Assembly (NCBI RefSeq): GCF_026262505.1
Contig: NC_067207.1
Coordinates: forward strand, 11,810,082-11,874,081
Direction: 5' to 3'
Length of the DNA: 64,000 nucleotides
Origin: Trichomonas vaginalis G3
Taxonomy: Eukaryota; Parabasalia; Trichomonadida; Trichomonadidae
Shown here piece by piece: positions 19,666-30,510 of this stretch. The position numbers and the translations under genes were made by a program. Each line of letters starts with the position of its first letter. The first letter of the stretch is position 1. Below the pieces are notes generated by a model. It made no database searches, was not told the DNA's origin, and was given only the letters and a program-made list of their open reading frames with translations.

Positions 19666-22228
19666 AAATTGAAAGTCTCTCAAAATTGAGAGGCGATTTG
19701 CAATTAATCGTTATCATCTTTTTTCGAAAATCCACTTTTCCTAGTGTTCTGATTAATATTTTGTGAATGTAACAATGAAGTATATGTTTTAGTAAGATGA
19801 TAATATATTCTATCACTTCAAATCACATAAAAATTGCAAAATCAGCGAGTATTATAAGAAAATGATTTTTTCGAATTTTTTCGCTTCTGGATGCGTGTTT
19901 TGAAAAATAGATATTTTCGAATTTTGATTTTAATTTAAGTATAAATTTTATATTAGGAATTTTTATGACCTATTTCCAATCATTAATTCCTATGTTTTTC
20001 TAGGAATTTAATTGAGAAGAAATTAGGAAATTCGCTTTAATGCCATTACATCCTAATATTGTGATGCATGTAGTTTATATTTATTGAGGCTAATGCTGGA
20101 ATATCGTGCATTTTATAAAAAATTCAAAGAATTGACAATTGGATAGCACAAATTTAATTCTCTAGACAAAGTATTATTGTTTATTAAGGATGTCAATTTG
20201 GAAGAAAAGTGAGAAAATTCCTAAAATGCTAAAAATGAATTTTCCAAACGTATTTTTTTATCTCATTTTTTTGATTTTGAAAAAAATTTGGAGAGAAGAT
20301 CTCTTCGTTTTTGAATTTTGTCACGATGGTTTTAAAGTATATTAGACACACGTATTGATATTACTATTTTTGTATATTTTGAGAGAAAATCCCCAAAAAG
20401 TAAGAAAATCTAAGACAGTTTGAGAAAATATATAAACTATTGAAAATTTGAATTAAACTTCTAATTTGGAAAAAAGAAATTTGGAAAGAAGAAAATTCAA
20501 AAATCGAGATTTAGACTCAGCATCAAATGGAGAACAAAATGTTTCTTCATATGAAGGAAAAAATTTTTCTTGTGAAGAAATAGAGTTTTTAAAATTTTAT
20601 TGTATGTAATGAAATAAACAAATATTAAAATTATTTTTTGATAACAAGAAAATTCCCAACAGAAAATATTTGAGACAAAGAAAAAAGAAAATTGAAAAAT
20701 ATTACTCTCCTTTACATTTCATGAGATTTTCAATTTATTTTCATAAAATTGACAATTTTATACGTTTAGATGAAAATAAGTGATTTTGCTTGAAATAAAA
20801 ATTATTGTTTGTTTACAGCTATCAAATAGATTTTTGCTACTTTGATTAAAATTTGTTAATCAAATTAATAATTTTTTTCTAAATATCTTAAATATCTGGA
20901 TCACTCACTGATACGATAAATTAAACGATAAAAATAATACAAACTCAACTAAGTTTCCTGTCTTTCAACTAAAAAAAATTATGCAAATTAAATTAAATTG
21001 TTTATTCAAATATAAAACAAAGATGAAGTAATTACAGTTATCATAAACTTTATGAATAACTCTGTAATTGGTTCAGATTTTCGTAAAAATATTTTTATTA
21101 ATATCGATAAGAATACGTTTACCTACTATCACAACATATCGATAAACAAGAGTAGAGTGATTTTTATCATCGAAACTTTTTAAAAGCTGTAAGCTGGAAG
21201 TAAAAATCTTGTTTTTTCTGAGTTAGTTGTAGAACTATTGATGTACGAGTTATCATTGTGATGTAGAAGGATGTCAATGTACTGACTGAAGTATATGAAG
21301 TGAATTGAATTTCATTGAATTTCAATTTAATCAAAATTTGTTGAAATGATATGAATGTGTCAACATCTGTATCACTCTCTTTCACTCCTTCCCTATTCTT
21401 TCGAGAACGAAGCTAGCTCAGCTTTCGCTGAGCGAATTAACACTTTTCATGCCCTAAACGTACATACTCTCAAATTTATCGAAAAAATTATACCACCCAA
21501 ACTAGTATATTCTTATTTTAAATATGATATTATCCTTAGAATCCACACTAGAATATATTTAAATCAACTTTTAAAAAAGTTCGAATCCTGCGCGTCTCAC
21601 TTTTTAAATTTTCCAAAAGGAAAATTATATTCTCCTAAAATGAAAACAATTTTCCGAATTGACATCCTTATGTTTATATATTCAAAGCATTATCCTTAGT
21701 TTTGAAATGTTGGCCAAAAATTTTCGTGTTATTTTTTGTGTTTCAGCATAAATTATGTATTGACTTATGAAAGATAAGCATTTTATTCATTATCATAAAG
21801 ATATACCAAGACAAATTGATAAAATTTAAAAAAAATGTGTATTTTAGTGGGTATTATTCTGGCTAATGCCCATTTTTAAACGATTTAATATTGACCATAT
21901 CAATAGACGACTCAATGTAAAAATTTAGATATTATTTTTTTCATTATTCAAACTTTGATAAATTTTAGTATAATGAATGATTTTGTTTCGTGTATGATAC
22001 AGAAATGAAAAGCTTAATTAATATTGTTTTGCATTTTTTCAAGAATGTTAGAGTACATCTACATTAAAAAATCGGATTCGAATTGCAATACTGCATCAAA
22101 TTGTTGCACATCTGATAAGGATCTCAAAAGAGTAAAGTTAATTTTTTTGTGTTTTTTTAAGTTTTGGGCCTTAGTAAAAACACCATCTTGAGCAATATTT
22201 TTGGGACGACAATAGGCCTTATTTGGCC

Positions 22229-22245
22229 TTACAGTGGACCCTTAA
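22229..22245 (-). repeat. 17-bp inverted repeat, right copy
   Basis: Inverted partner of 19649-19665. No transposase lies between the two copies (2.6 kb), so any element would be non-autonomous. Confidence 0.55.
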
Positions 22246-22786
22246 ATCAGTAAAGTCTAAAATTTAAAATTTTACTATACGGTCAAAACCAAGGAAAAAT
22301 GTTCGCAAAAATATTTATAATTCATGGGGTTTTGAATGATCCATCAATTTATTATACAACCGATTTTCTAAATTGTTTCATGACGATGCTCATACAATGA
22401 TATCGATTTAAGCATCTAAATTCAAAATCATTTTATTTAGAATTTGAGGCAATTGAGTACCGTAATTTTGTGAAAAACCGCCTTTAACACTCAAAAATAT
22501 TTCAGATGCATTCAATACATTTAGATTTAATTTCAAAAAAATGTTGACCGAAAACCAACTTAAATTATGAAGTAGAATATGAGCCGAAAATTAAGCCCTT
22601 CACAATTCCATGATATGTGTTTTCACCCAAGATTCTTCAATAGTAAAGTCTAGTTAATCTGAATAACAAAGTTTTAGGCGATTTTATTCGACAAACGCTA
22701 TACTGAAAAAAAGTGAGAATTTGAGGGAACTCACTTAAATATTTCAATACAATTTAATTCCATAGCAGTTTTTATTAAATATTGGA

Positions 22787-24316
22787 ATGGGAGACGCGAG
22801 AACTATAGAGGATATTAGGCGATATCATCCATCGCCACAAGAACAGTCGATTCTAACACCTAATCTGAAGCTATACTTCAGCTATCCAGAGAGATCTCCA
22901 GATCGAACTAGGATCGCGAGTGAAGTATCATCAGAATTGCTAAAAATTTCAAACCATTGGACTAACAGAGCTGTAAGGCTCTGGTTTAACAACAATAAAA
23001 AGCTTGTTACCAACGATTCCGGGACAGAGCCCGAAGCTCGAAAATTATCAAATGGCGAGTTTACTTTAAAAGACATTCAACCTGAAACAAATTTACAACC
23101 TTTAAACGATTCAGCGGCAAATTCTTCGAATACTTCTTCGGCATATAAGCTCAGACAACTAGAAGATAAGGCTGCCTGGGTTCCTTTTGGGAGCTCAAAA
23201 ATGCAAGAAATTATAGACAAATACAACGCAATCTGTTTAGACGACAAAAATTTTCAATACAGCGGTTATAACATTTCTGCCAACTCAATCAAATTTCCAG
23301 CCCCTCCACCGCAAATCATGCCATTTTCGATTTCAGACCTTCTCAACAAAACAGATTTGCCAAAAGAGAAAACAATATGGAGGCATCTTAATACAAGGGT
23401 CATAACAATACCAAAGAACGACGTTAATTGCCTTACGAACGGATACGGAGCATACGCGCATTCAAAAGAAGGGGTTATGCATATTACTTATACCAGTAAT
23501 CCAGAATTCTCCACAGAATGGAAGACAGTTTCAACGAAAGGGGTTGATAAGATAGATGCATTTTCAATCAATACAAGAGGTGATTGCGCTTGGTGCATCT
23601 CCGATACACAAGTCCACCGTGTAGGATTTGAAGAAGAAAACCAGTTCCAAACCTCAGAAATCCCTTCGAAGCCGTTCCCAGATCCACACATTGTATCATC
23701 TACCGGCTTCAATGTCTTCTCCTCCACTGCATACAACTCATTATTTTTTGTCAACGACTCAATGAACATATTCAAGGTCCAGCTGAACAACTCTTACGCT
23801 GGAATCTCCGATATATGTACTCAAGGTGACAAGATTGTATGCGGACTCGTTCAATCAACTACCTGCAGTTTATTTGATAGGATTGGAACAGAGATCAGAT
23901 CATTTTTAGGCCATTGCCAGCCTATTACTCATATTAGAAGTATAAATGAGAATTTGTTCTGCACAAGTTCCAATGATTTTACAATTAAATTGTGGGATGT
24001 AAGAGAACCACGTTCAGTTGCATCGTTCTATGCCGACGATACACTTCCTACACTCATTACATCTAGCGCTAACTATATAATTGCAGCATACGACGATTCC
24101 AAGCTGAGAGTGTTTGATATCAGACACAAACAGGCCAAAGCAACACTCGGAGTTGAACTAAATCGTCAACAAACCACTTCAATTTCCTTCAATGAAAAAC
24201 TTGATGCACTCGTTTCATTCTCACACACACAAGTCGAACAGGACGAGTATTGGATCGATTCCCCTGATATGAATTATCGATTTAACATATTTTCCCCGTT
24301 TATCCGTAGTGGATGA
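22787..24316 (+). CDS. Homeodomain-like plus WD40-repeat protein
   Basis: This 509-residue protein has a helix-turn-helix of homeodomain form near the N-terminus (about residues 18-73). It includes the recognition-helix phrase TNRAVRLWFNNNKKL, which keeps the WF-N-K/R pattern of homeodomain helix 3. After a polar linker, residues about 190-490 form a WD40-type beta-propeller; the clearest blade is FLGHCQPITHIR...TIKLWDVREPRS, followed by LRVFDIRHK. DNA binding through the HTH and protein binding through the propeller are inferred. This domain pair is not a standard animal or plant architecture. The frame is intact. The next genes run in the same direction. Confidence 0.72.
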   Translation: MGDARTIEDIRRYHPSPQEQSILTPNLKLYFSYPERSPDRTRIASEVSSELLKISNHWTNRAVRLWFNNNKKLVTNDSGTEPEARKLSNGEFTLKDIQPETNLQPLNDSAANSSNTSSAYKLRQLEDKAAWVPFGSSKMQEIIDKYNAICLDDKNFQYSGYNISANSIKFPAPPPQIMPFSISDLLNKTDLPKEKTIWRHLNTRVITIPKNDVNCLTNGYGAYAHSKEGVMHITYTSNPEFSTEWKTVSTKGVDKIDAFSINTRGDCAWCISDTQVHRVGFEEENQFQTSEIPSKPFPDPHIVSSTGFNVFSSTAYNSLFFVNDSMNIFKVQLNNSYAGISDICTQGDKIVCGLVQSTTCSLFDRIGTEIRSFLGHCQPITHIRSINENLFCTSSNDFTIKLWDVREPRSVASFYADDTLPTLITSSANYIIAAYDDSKLRVFDIRHKQAKATLGVELNRQQTTSISFNEKLDALVSFSHTQVEQDEYWIDSPDMNYRFNIFSPFIRSG

Positions 24317-24673
24317 GAATTTATTGTTTTTTTTTGTTTTTATAATTTTTTGTTTGTTTGTTTTTTATTTGTAAATTTAGGTTGTTTGTATAAAGATTGT
24401 TGTTTATATGGAATTATTGTTTTATTTTATGAAAATCCTCTCATAAAATCATATGAACTGGATTTTTAATGACCAAAGAATATAATAGACATATTGTGAA
24501 CAATATGTCGATTGATAATAACTTTCTTCCGACCAAAAAATATTAAAACACGGCCATGGATAAAATTTTATTCTGCATTGAATTTTTAATTTTTAATTTA
24601 ATTTTTGACTAATATTTGAGAAGTGGTAAAAATTTTTCGCGGATTTTTTGACAATACATTTTTTTTAACTGGA
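24317..24673. other. Intergenic spacer
   Basis: T-rich 3' region of the WD40 gene (runs of TTTTTTTTGTTTTT) and the 5' region of the next gene. An in-frame GTG at 24623 extends the next frame but is not accepted as a start. Confidence 0.4.
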
Positions 24674-25984
24674 ATGAGTATTCCGGCATCTTTTCTTTGC
24701 TCAGTGTCAGGAAAGGAACACACGATTGTGTATAGGCATCAAAATAAGGCCGAATTTATCACATATATTAACAAAGAACTCGACGAAATCAAAAAAACCC
24801 ACAGCCATAGATATTATGCTATCCACACAGATCGATCATTAACAAAATTCGGATTTAATGATCTTTATGTTATTGAAATTGCTCGTTGCTTTTCCAACAT
24901 TAATAATATTAAGTACTACCAAGTTAGCACAAATGTTTTACAAACCGATTTTATCGATGACGGATTTATCATAATAGATCCAGATGAAGATGTTAAAAAT
25001 GCAATTTCATCATTATTGAATTCTTATACAATTCATCCAGTTATGTTTGACTTCCTTCATCACTATACTGCATTAGTTACTCACTCTATTAAAGTTAATA
25101 CAGGCGACGCAAGCAAAAATTTTTCTTTTCAAATTTTTGACCCACAAGCTGCCCATTTATCATCTGGAATGGAGCCATACATATTATCAGCAACATTAGA
25201 AGAAGTTGTTGAGGAAATTACTTTCAAATTTGGAACTGATAAAAAAGCCATCCAAGATCTTCCAAAATTTGACTTTCCAAAGTTAATTTATCAAAATCAA
25301 AACAAGAATGATGAAGAAATCATTGACAAATACATTGAACTTCTTCCGTACTACGCTTCACGCGTTGCTCTTGTTGCTCTTTCATTATTACAAGCCATTT
25401 ATCTCAAAGGATCTGTTATCAATTTGGGAGCAATTCTCATTAAAAAGAGAGATTATTATTTAAACAAAAATCTAACAGATCGAGCAGCTGGACTTCTTTT
25501 TCAAAAGATTAGACTTGCTGATCATTACCTTCAAAATATCGATGATCATCCATACGAAAGCTGGCTTTATATTCACGATCTTTTAGTTCAAGAAAATATG
25601 ATTAAATCTGTGTCTCATGATTTTAAGTATTTACCAGATCTTCAGGAGTATCTTGATTATTGTGATGAAATTGTTCAACCACATAAAAAGAAAACAATGC
25701 TAGTTCCTGATTCACAATCGACTATTACAACATCAACTCCATTTTCAATGCAAATGGCTCAATATAAAGTCTCAGGAACACTCCGCAAGTTCTTGACAAA
25801 TGCATATGATAATATGAAAAACGATCCATCAATAACGTTTGAAAGCGGAAAAGAATTCGAACAAGTTGTCAAGGAATTCGACAACCCTCTATTAATGTAC
25901 TGCATTGAAAATATATCCAAAATAACGGATGATGCAAAGCGCAATGCAGAATACTTAAAAATTGCTGCGCTTTTAAATATGTAA
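24674..25984 (+). CDS. Hypothetical protein, unrecognised
   Basis: About 436 residues from the ATG at 24674. Mixed alpha/beta sequence without membrane segments. The N-terminal 170 residues alternate strands and loops (HTIVYRHQNKAEFITYIN, then YYAIHTDRS). The middle is helical (YIELLPYYASRVALVALSLLQAIYLKGS, about 230-260), and so is the C-terminus. No motif points to an enzyme. It is the first of three same-strand genes spaced 0.5-0.9 kb apart. I do not assign a function. The frame is intact. Confidence 0.7.
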   Translation: MSIPASFLCSVSGKEHTIVYRHQNKAEFITYINKELDEIKKTHSHRYYAIHTDRSLTKFGFNDLYVIEIARCFSNINNIKYYQVSTNVLQTDFIDDGFIIIDPDEDVKNAISSLLNSYTIHPVMFDFLHHYTALVTHSIKVNTGDASKNFSFQIFDPQAAHLSSGMEPYILSATLEEVVEEITFKFGTDKKAIQDLPKFDFPKLIYQNQNKNDEEIIDKYIELLPYYASRVALVALSLLQAIYLKGSVINLGAILIKKRDYYLNKNLTDRAAGLLFQKIRLADHYLQNIDDHPYESWLYIHDLLVQENMIKSVSHDFKYLPDLQEYLDYCDEIVQPHKKKTMLVPDSQSTITTSTPFSMQMAQYKVSGTLRKFLTNAYDNMKNDPSITFESGKEFEQVVKEFDNPLLMYCIENISKITDDAKRNAEYLKIAALLNM

Positions 25985-26480
25985 ATCTTTGTAAAAAAAG
26001 TATATGTAAATTTTAATATATCTAAAATTATATGTTATTTTTTTAAATTCTCTATGAATAATTAAACTCATGGTTTCTTAGAGACAGGTGCGAAGAATAT
26101 GAATTTAATCATCTTCCATTTGCAGTTTCTGTAAATGTCAGCCTAAGTAAATATAATATACTTTGTCGATAATTTATCTAAATATCCAAAAAATGAATAA
26201 ACAAATAAGCAAATTCCAATTTTTATCATTTTATCACCAAAATGTAATGGTAATTTACTTCAGTATTTCATCTTTTAATCATCAAGTTTACTATTATTTC
26301 TAAATTTTTCTTCTGAATGAACATAGTTTTCTTTTAAAAGGCCTAACATTGATCCTAACGTTGTCTTATCTTCAGCTGACAATTTTTATATTTGTGAAAA
26401 AGAAAAAGAGATGCTGAATTTCAATCATTCTTTCTGAATTCTATCGGCACTGCACGCCAATAAAAATAAAATAAACGTTC
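25985..26480. other. Intergenic spacer
   Basis: AT-rich; holds a weak hairpin TATCGGC...GCCAATA about 40 nt before the next ATG, resembling a decayed form of the palindrome at 13138. Nothing else is seen. Confidence 0.4.
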
Positions 26481-27572
26481 ATGAGTGCTGTTGAGAATAT
26501 TGTCCTTTTCGAAAATAATGGCACTGTTAAGTTCGCCTATAAGAAGGATGGAACACCAATAAAATTTGATCAACTTCAACTTTTTGCAGCAGCTCAACAA
26601 TATCTTGATGTTGGAAAAGTTCCATTCGTTATTGGATCAGAAAATAATTCAAAAATCGCATTTCAGGAAACCAACAATAATGAAATTATCCTTTATGTTA
26701 CAAATCAAATATATAGAGATTCAGAAATTTTACATATTCTAAGAGCTCAAGCAATTATGTACAATGCATTTTATGGATCATTTGTACGTCCATTGCATGT
26801 TCATGGACTTGATATCCAAACTGTTTTTGGTGTTCCAAAAGTAAATCACCACAGACAACATCCAAACCTTCCCAACTTCCTTCAGCAATTTCATGACTTA
26901 GGCACAGATTTAATTGCATTTTATTGCCAGAACGAGATTGTCGAGGCTTCTGATAGTTATTGGCAACAAAATCGAGATGATTTACTCGCAATTGATTTAT
27001 TAGTTCGTCATAATGAAGCCCCATATACTGATCAAGTCTTCAGAAGAAGCGATGGAATTGTTTCTAGAGTTTCAGTTGCACAATTACAAAATACACTTAA
27101 ATTCGTTGCTGTTGGCAATGTTAATCTTTCACAAGCTGTTTCCAAAGTACCAGCAATTCTACGTGCAAATCAGCAATTTTTACAGCTTCTTTATCCTAGA
27201 GATCCACAAGTATTCAAAGAAGTTCTTGCATGGGTCATAGATGATAGAGAAACACCACGTTGCTTCGGTAACATTCCTCCTCAGCTCGAAAGAGAGTTTA
27301 TTGATCTAATTGTTCAGAATCATGATACAATTGAGAAGAATAGAATCAAAGATGTTACATTAGTATGCAGGGACTACAAGTTCTTCTATATGCCCATGGT
27401 TCTTGTAAGACAAACTTCATTCTTCAGCGGCCATGCACATCTTTGGAGCTTTTACTGTTTACACAATCTTCCTGGAGATGTTGATGAGATGAGAGACTTC
27501 GCTGAAAGGATAATGAGAGAAATGGTTCCATTATTGAAGCCACTTCCACAACAACCTCCTCCCAAGAAATAA
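26481..27572 (+). CDS. Possible longin-domain protein (MON1/FUZ/HPS1-like), tentative
   Basis: This 363-residue soluble protein has N-terminal 100 residues patterned as a longin domain: strands NIVLFENNGTVKFAY, KIAFQETNNNEIILYVTN, then a helix SEILHILRAQAIMYNAFYG. This resembles the first longin domain of MON1/FUZ/HPS1 proteins (LR..L..LYN pattern). A second similar strand-helix set begins near residue 145 (LIAFYCQNEIVEASDSYW). The C-terminus is proline-rich (PLPQQPPPKK). If right, it would act in endosome or Rab-GEF trafficking. The match is weak, and the protein may simply be unrecognised. Confidence 0.55.
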   Translation: MSAVENIVLFENNGTVKFAYKKDGTPIKFDQLQLFAAAQQYLDVGKVPFVIGSENNSKIAFQETNNNEIILYVTNQIYRDSEILHILRAQAIMYNAFYGSFVRPLHVHGLDIQTVFGVPKVNHHRQHPNLPNFLQQFHDLGTDLIAFYCQNEIVEASDSYWQQNRDDLLAIDLLVRHNEAPYTDQVFRRSDGIVSRVSVAQLQNTLKFVAVGNVNLSQAVSKVPAILRANQQFLQLLYPRDPQVFKEVLAWVIDDRETPRCFGNIPPQLEREFIDLIVQNHDTIEKNRIKDVTLVCRDYKFFYMPMVLVRQTSFFSGHAHLWSFYCLHNLPGDVDEMRDFAERIMREMVPLLKPLPQQPPPKK

Positions 27573-28019
27573 TTTTTGTTATAATATTTTCTACTCTAGT
27601 TATTGTTATTGTCATGATTATTTATTCAAATAAATATTGTTAATAATGCTTATTAATTACAAAATTTTTCAGATGAACACTAATCATCGATATAATTTGA
27701 ACAAATATATAATATGACTCATTCAAGACTTTTAGAAAAACTTGTAATGGCCAAAATCGATACCATTAAGTTAAGCATTTAAATTTCACATACAAAGAAG
27801 ATAAATATTTGTTAAAACCCGTATTTAATAACAATTTAATATGCAGTATTATGAATTCCCACAGAAAATATCATACTCATTATTGGTAGATCTTATTATA
27901 AGAAATTTATTAATAATGACATAATTGTTAACGTCCACTAATTTGATTTTTGACCAATCAAATTTCTTCTTGAATATTGATTCCCGTAAATAATCGCCTG
28001 TGCTGTTATTCATTGTATT
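27573..28019. other. Intergenic spacer
   Basis: AT-rich sequence leading into the 179-bp tandem duplication. No gene seen. Confidence 0.4.
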
Positions 28020-28377
28020 TCAACATGAGAAAACTTATGTTCTTCTATGAAGATTGATAAAAAGTATAGGCCTTATTCCCAAAAATGTTTTTGGGAAAGT
28101 TTTTTGAAAATCTTCACAAAATAGTTTTATATCAAAATCATATGAATCCAACAACATCAGTTATCTTAATGTTTATGATTGGTCATCATTTGAGAGTATC
28201 AACATGAGAAAACTTATGTTCTTCTATGAAGATTGATAAAAAGTATAGGCCTTATTCCCAAAAATGTTTTTGGGAAAGTTTTTTGAAAATCTTCACAAAA
28301 TAGTTTTATATCAAAATCATATGAATCCAACAACATCAGTTATCTTAATGTTTATGATTGGTCATCATTTGAGAGTA
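28020..28377. repeat. Exact tandem duplication, unit 179 bp
   Basis: TCAACATGAGAAAAC starts at 28020 and again at 28199, and I see no difference between the two units. It includes a CCCAAAAA-TG-TTTTTGGG hairpin. The second copy ends about 58 nt before the next start codon, so it may alter that promoter. Confidence 0.95.
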
Positions 28378-28435
28378 TGTCAAAAAATAAACATCATGAT
28401 TTGAATTTCCCCAGAAATTTTATCAGAATTTATAA

Positions 28436-29872
28436 ATGAGCTCTGTTCCAGAGTTCCCATTCTATTTCAAGCAGCAAATTACCATTTCGAATAAAGAAGG
28501 AAGAACAGGGATTATCACTTACTGGTCAAAACGCAATTCTATTGAAGAATTGTTGAATAAACTTGAACTTTCTGAAGAAGATCGAGCTTCATTGCTGTGT
28601 ATCGGAAACCTTTACACATTTGATGGCTTAAAATACATCATTCTTAATTCCTTCCTCTCAAATAATATTAGTTCATATGTCTTTTATGGTAATGATATGA
28701 ACAAAATTAAAGAGCAAGCAAGAAATATGTTCACCAAAGATTCTGAACAATATAATGAAATAAAGAAACAACTCATTCAGAACTGCGACGCAGATGTTGA
28801 TTTTATCATGAATACATTTGTAGATAGATTTAAAGATCATATATATTTTGTCGATTTCGGTCAGGAACAAGCATTAGCGGAAACAATTCATCAATGCCGC
28901 GATATACCAGCTCGTCAAATTACTTTGACATTTTATAAATACGAATTCAATCAACAAAACAATCAATTTCCATCAGAAAAATCCGCATTTATTGTACGTG
29001 ATAACGATCTTCAACGCTTATGGAAGAAAGTTATACACAAAATTATCGAATTTGGTGAATTCAAAAAGAGAAATTCAATTGGCGAATCATATTATGAGTT
29101 AATCGATTTTACATACGTATTAGAAGCAGAAAATCGAAAATATGAAACAATTGAAACCACAGGAGAAGTTCCAATCACAGATGAATTCCTGAAACACTAT
29201 ATCACCGAGATTATATCTGATAAAGTTCCTCCAGGACTTTCTTATACTTATGGCAACAGGATTGCCCGCCATTTAGATGCAACAGTTAAGAAATTACAAA
29301 CCGATCCTGTTACAAGGCAAGCACATATTTCATTGTGGCTTGATCAAGATGTCTCTTCTCCAAATCCACCATGCCTCACTGATATTGACTTTAATCTCCA
29401 AAAAAATCGACTTTTCATGACATGTCATTTCAGATCTCATGATGCATTTGCAGCTCTTCGCTCAAATATGTATGGACTTGTCAAATTACAAGAAAAGGTA
29501 ATTTCTCAGCTTCCTGGAGTTCGTGAAGGCCCTCTTGTTCTCATGGCAAATTCCTCTCATATTTATGAAAGAGATATTGACACAATCAAGCGCAGCATTG
29601 TATTCGGACCAGAATGCAACGCAGATAAGAGAGGATACTTCACAGTCGCTGTCGAAGAAAAGAACATTGTTATTTGCCATTATGATTATGAAAACAAATT
29701 ACTTCATAAATGGTGCTTTGATTCATCTTCTGTGGATATCAACGTAATGGACCAAGTCGGATTCTACGTTACAGATGTTCATCATGCCATGTATTTAATG
29801 AAAGAAGTTACAATTGCTGTATTATGTGCACAGAAAGGCCAAACATATGTTCAAGATGAAACTTGGCCTTAA
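28436..29872 (+). CDS. DUF4346-like plus thymidylate-synthase-fold protein
   Basis: This 478-residue protein has two parts. The N-terminal part (about 50-140; IGNLYTFDGLKYIILNSFL and SSYVFYGND) resembles the DUF4346/MtrA-like domain. The C-terminal part (about 265-440) follows the thymidylate synthase order: SYTYGNRIA, RQAHISLW (phosphate-binding Arg), PPC with Cys313 at the nucleophile position, RSHDAFAALRSNMYGL with the conserved Asp and Asn, and SSHIYERD with His-x-Tyr. All main catalytic positions appear present. The reaction would be methylation or hydroxymethylation of a pyrimidine nucleotide, which is inference. T. vaginalis is classically described as lacking thymidylate synthase activity, so the role is unclear. 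The frame is intact. Confidence 0.7.
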   Translation: MSSVPEFPFYFKQQITISNKEGRTGIITYWSKRNSIEELLNKLELSEEDRASLLCIGNLYTFDGLKYIILNSFLSNNISSYVFYGNDMNKIKEQARNMFTKDSEQYNEIKKQLIQNCDADVDFIMNTFVDRFKDHIYFVDFGQEQALAETIHQCRDIPARQITLTFYKYEFNQQNNQFPSEKSAFIVRDNDLQRLWKKVIHKIIEFGEFKKRNSIGESYYELIDFTYVLEAENRKYETIETTGEVPITDEFLKHYITEIISDKVPPGLSYTYGNRIARHLDATVKKLQTDPVTRQAHISLWLDQDVSSPNPPCLTDIDFNLQKNRLFMTCHFRSHDAFAALRSNMYGLVKLQEKVISQLPGVREGPLVLMANSSHIYERDIDTIKRSIVFGPECNADKRGYFTVAVEEKNIVICHYDYENKLLHKWCFDSSSVDINVMDQVGFYVTDVHHAMYLMKEVTIAVLCAQKGQTYVQDETWP

Positions 29873-30279
29873 ATTTAAGCAGTTATGCATGCTATTCTTA
29901 TTCAATTCAATATTTATCCTTGCAGAACATTATCTTTCTATGAATAAACTAACTATTAATGATTTATGAGAAATTACAATGAACTTATCGTAGGAGAATT
30001 AAGAATGAACGTAACAAGTTATATGTTTTGTAAGAAATATAAATATAAAATTATTATGAGTTTAAACAAACAAAGATTTATTAAACAATCATTTTTCCGT
30101 AATATAACTTATTGCTGCCATTGATTTTCCATTTTCTTTTTGATTTAATTTGAAATAATTCGTTACTAATTTTCTGCAAATAACTCATAAAGGAAGATGT
30201 ATTCCTAAAGTGCAAAGTTCGCTATTATTCGATAATTAAATAGTTAAAAAGACTAAGTTCTATCCTTTGATTTAAATAT
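29873..30279. other. Convergent intergenic spacer
   Basis: AT-rich; no gene, RNA or repeat seen. Confidence 0.4.
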
Positions 30280-30510
30280 TTAAAGGATAGGCTCTGGATT
30301 CGAATCTTGAGCTTCTTGAGAGTCTGTGCTTTCATAGTCTGGATTATCCGATAAATTTACTTGAAATAGAGGTATATCTGAAGAAGATAAGTCATCCATA
30401 TCAATTTTATTTAATTGTATAGGATTTGGTTTTGAAACAACAAGAGATTGATATTCATTATCGCCATCAAGAAGAGGTTTACTCTGACAGCATGAAGTGA
30501 TACATCCCAT
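30280..30510 (-). CDS. Small lipid-anchored protein (MGC N-terminus), function unknown
   Basis: The frame runs to 30555, but the internal ATG at 30510 is the better start: it gives MGCITSCCQSKPLL, a clear N-myristoylation signal (Gly2, Ser6) with palmitoylable Cys3, Cys7 and Cys8. It also directly follows GCACTTTTTTATC, a near-initiator motif. The 76-residue product has an acidic, serine-rich remainder with no fold I recognise. The N-terminus resembles LAMTOR1-type adaptors (MGCCYS..., LLL), but similarity stops there. It probably sits on the inner face of a membrane. Confidence 0.55.
   Translation of the reverse strand: MGCITSCCQSKPLLDGDNEYQSLVVSKPNPIQLNKIDMDDLSSSDIPLFQVNLSDNPDYESTDSQEAQDSNPEPIL

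Larger units (their letters stand above)
18404..22786. other. Long AT-rich intergenic region
   Basis: Almost 4.4 kb without an acceptable gene. The longest open frame (114 codons near 21355) has no domain or gene-like composition. The only clear structure is a 17-bp inverted pair at 19649 and 22229. A GAGAG hairpin lies at about 19675. The region could hold decayed mobile DNA. Confidence 0.5.

Noticed and set aside
21355-21699. 114-codon frame in the 4.4-kb gene-free region
   Set aside because: No domain, no good initiator and AT-driven composition; could be chance.
7205-26445. TATCGGC/GCCGATA string near several genes (about 7217, 9278, 13146, 26442) as a regulatory motif
   Set aside because: Position relative to genes is inconsistent (3' of one, 5' of others), and four short hits are too few.
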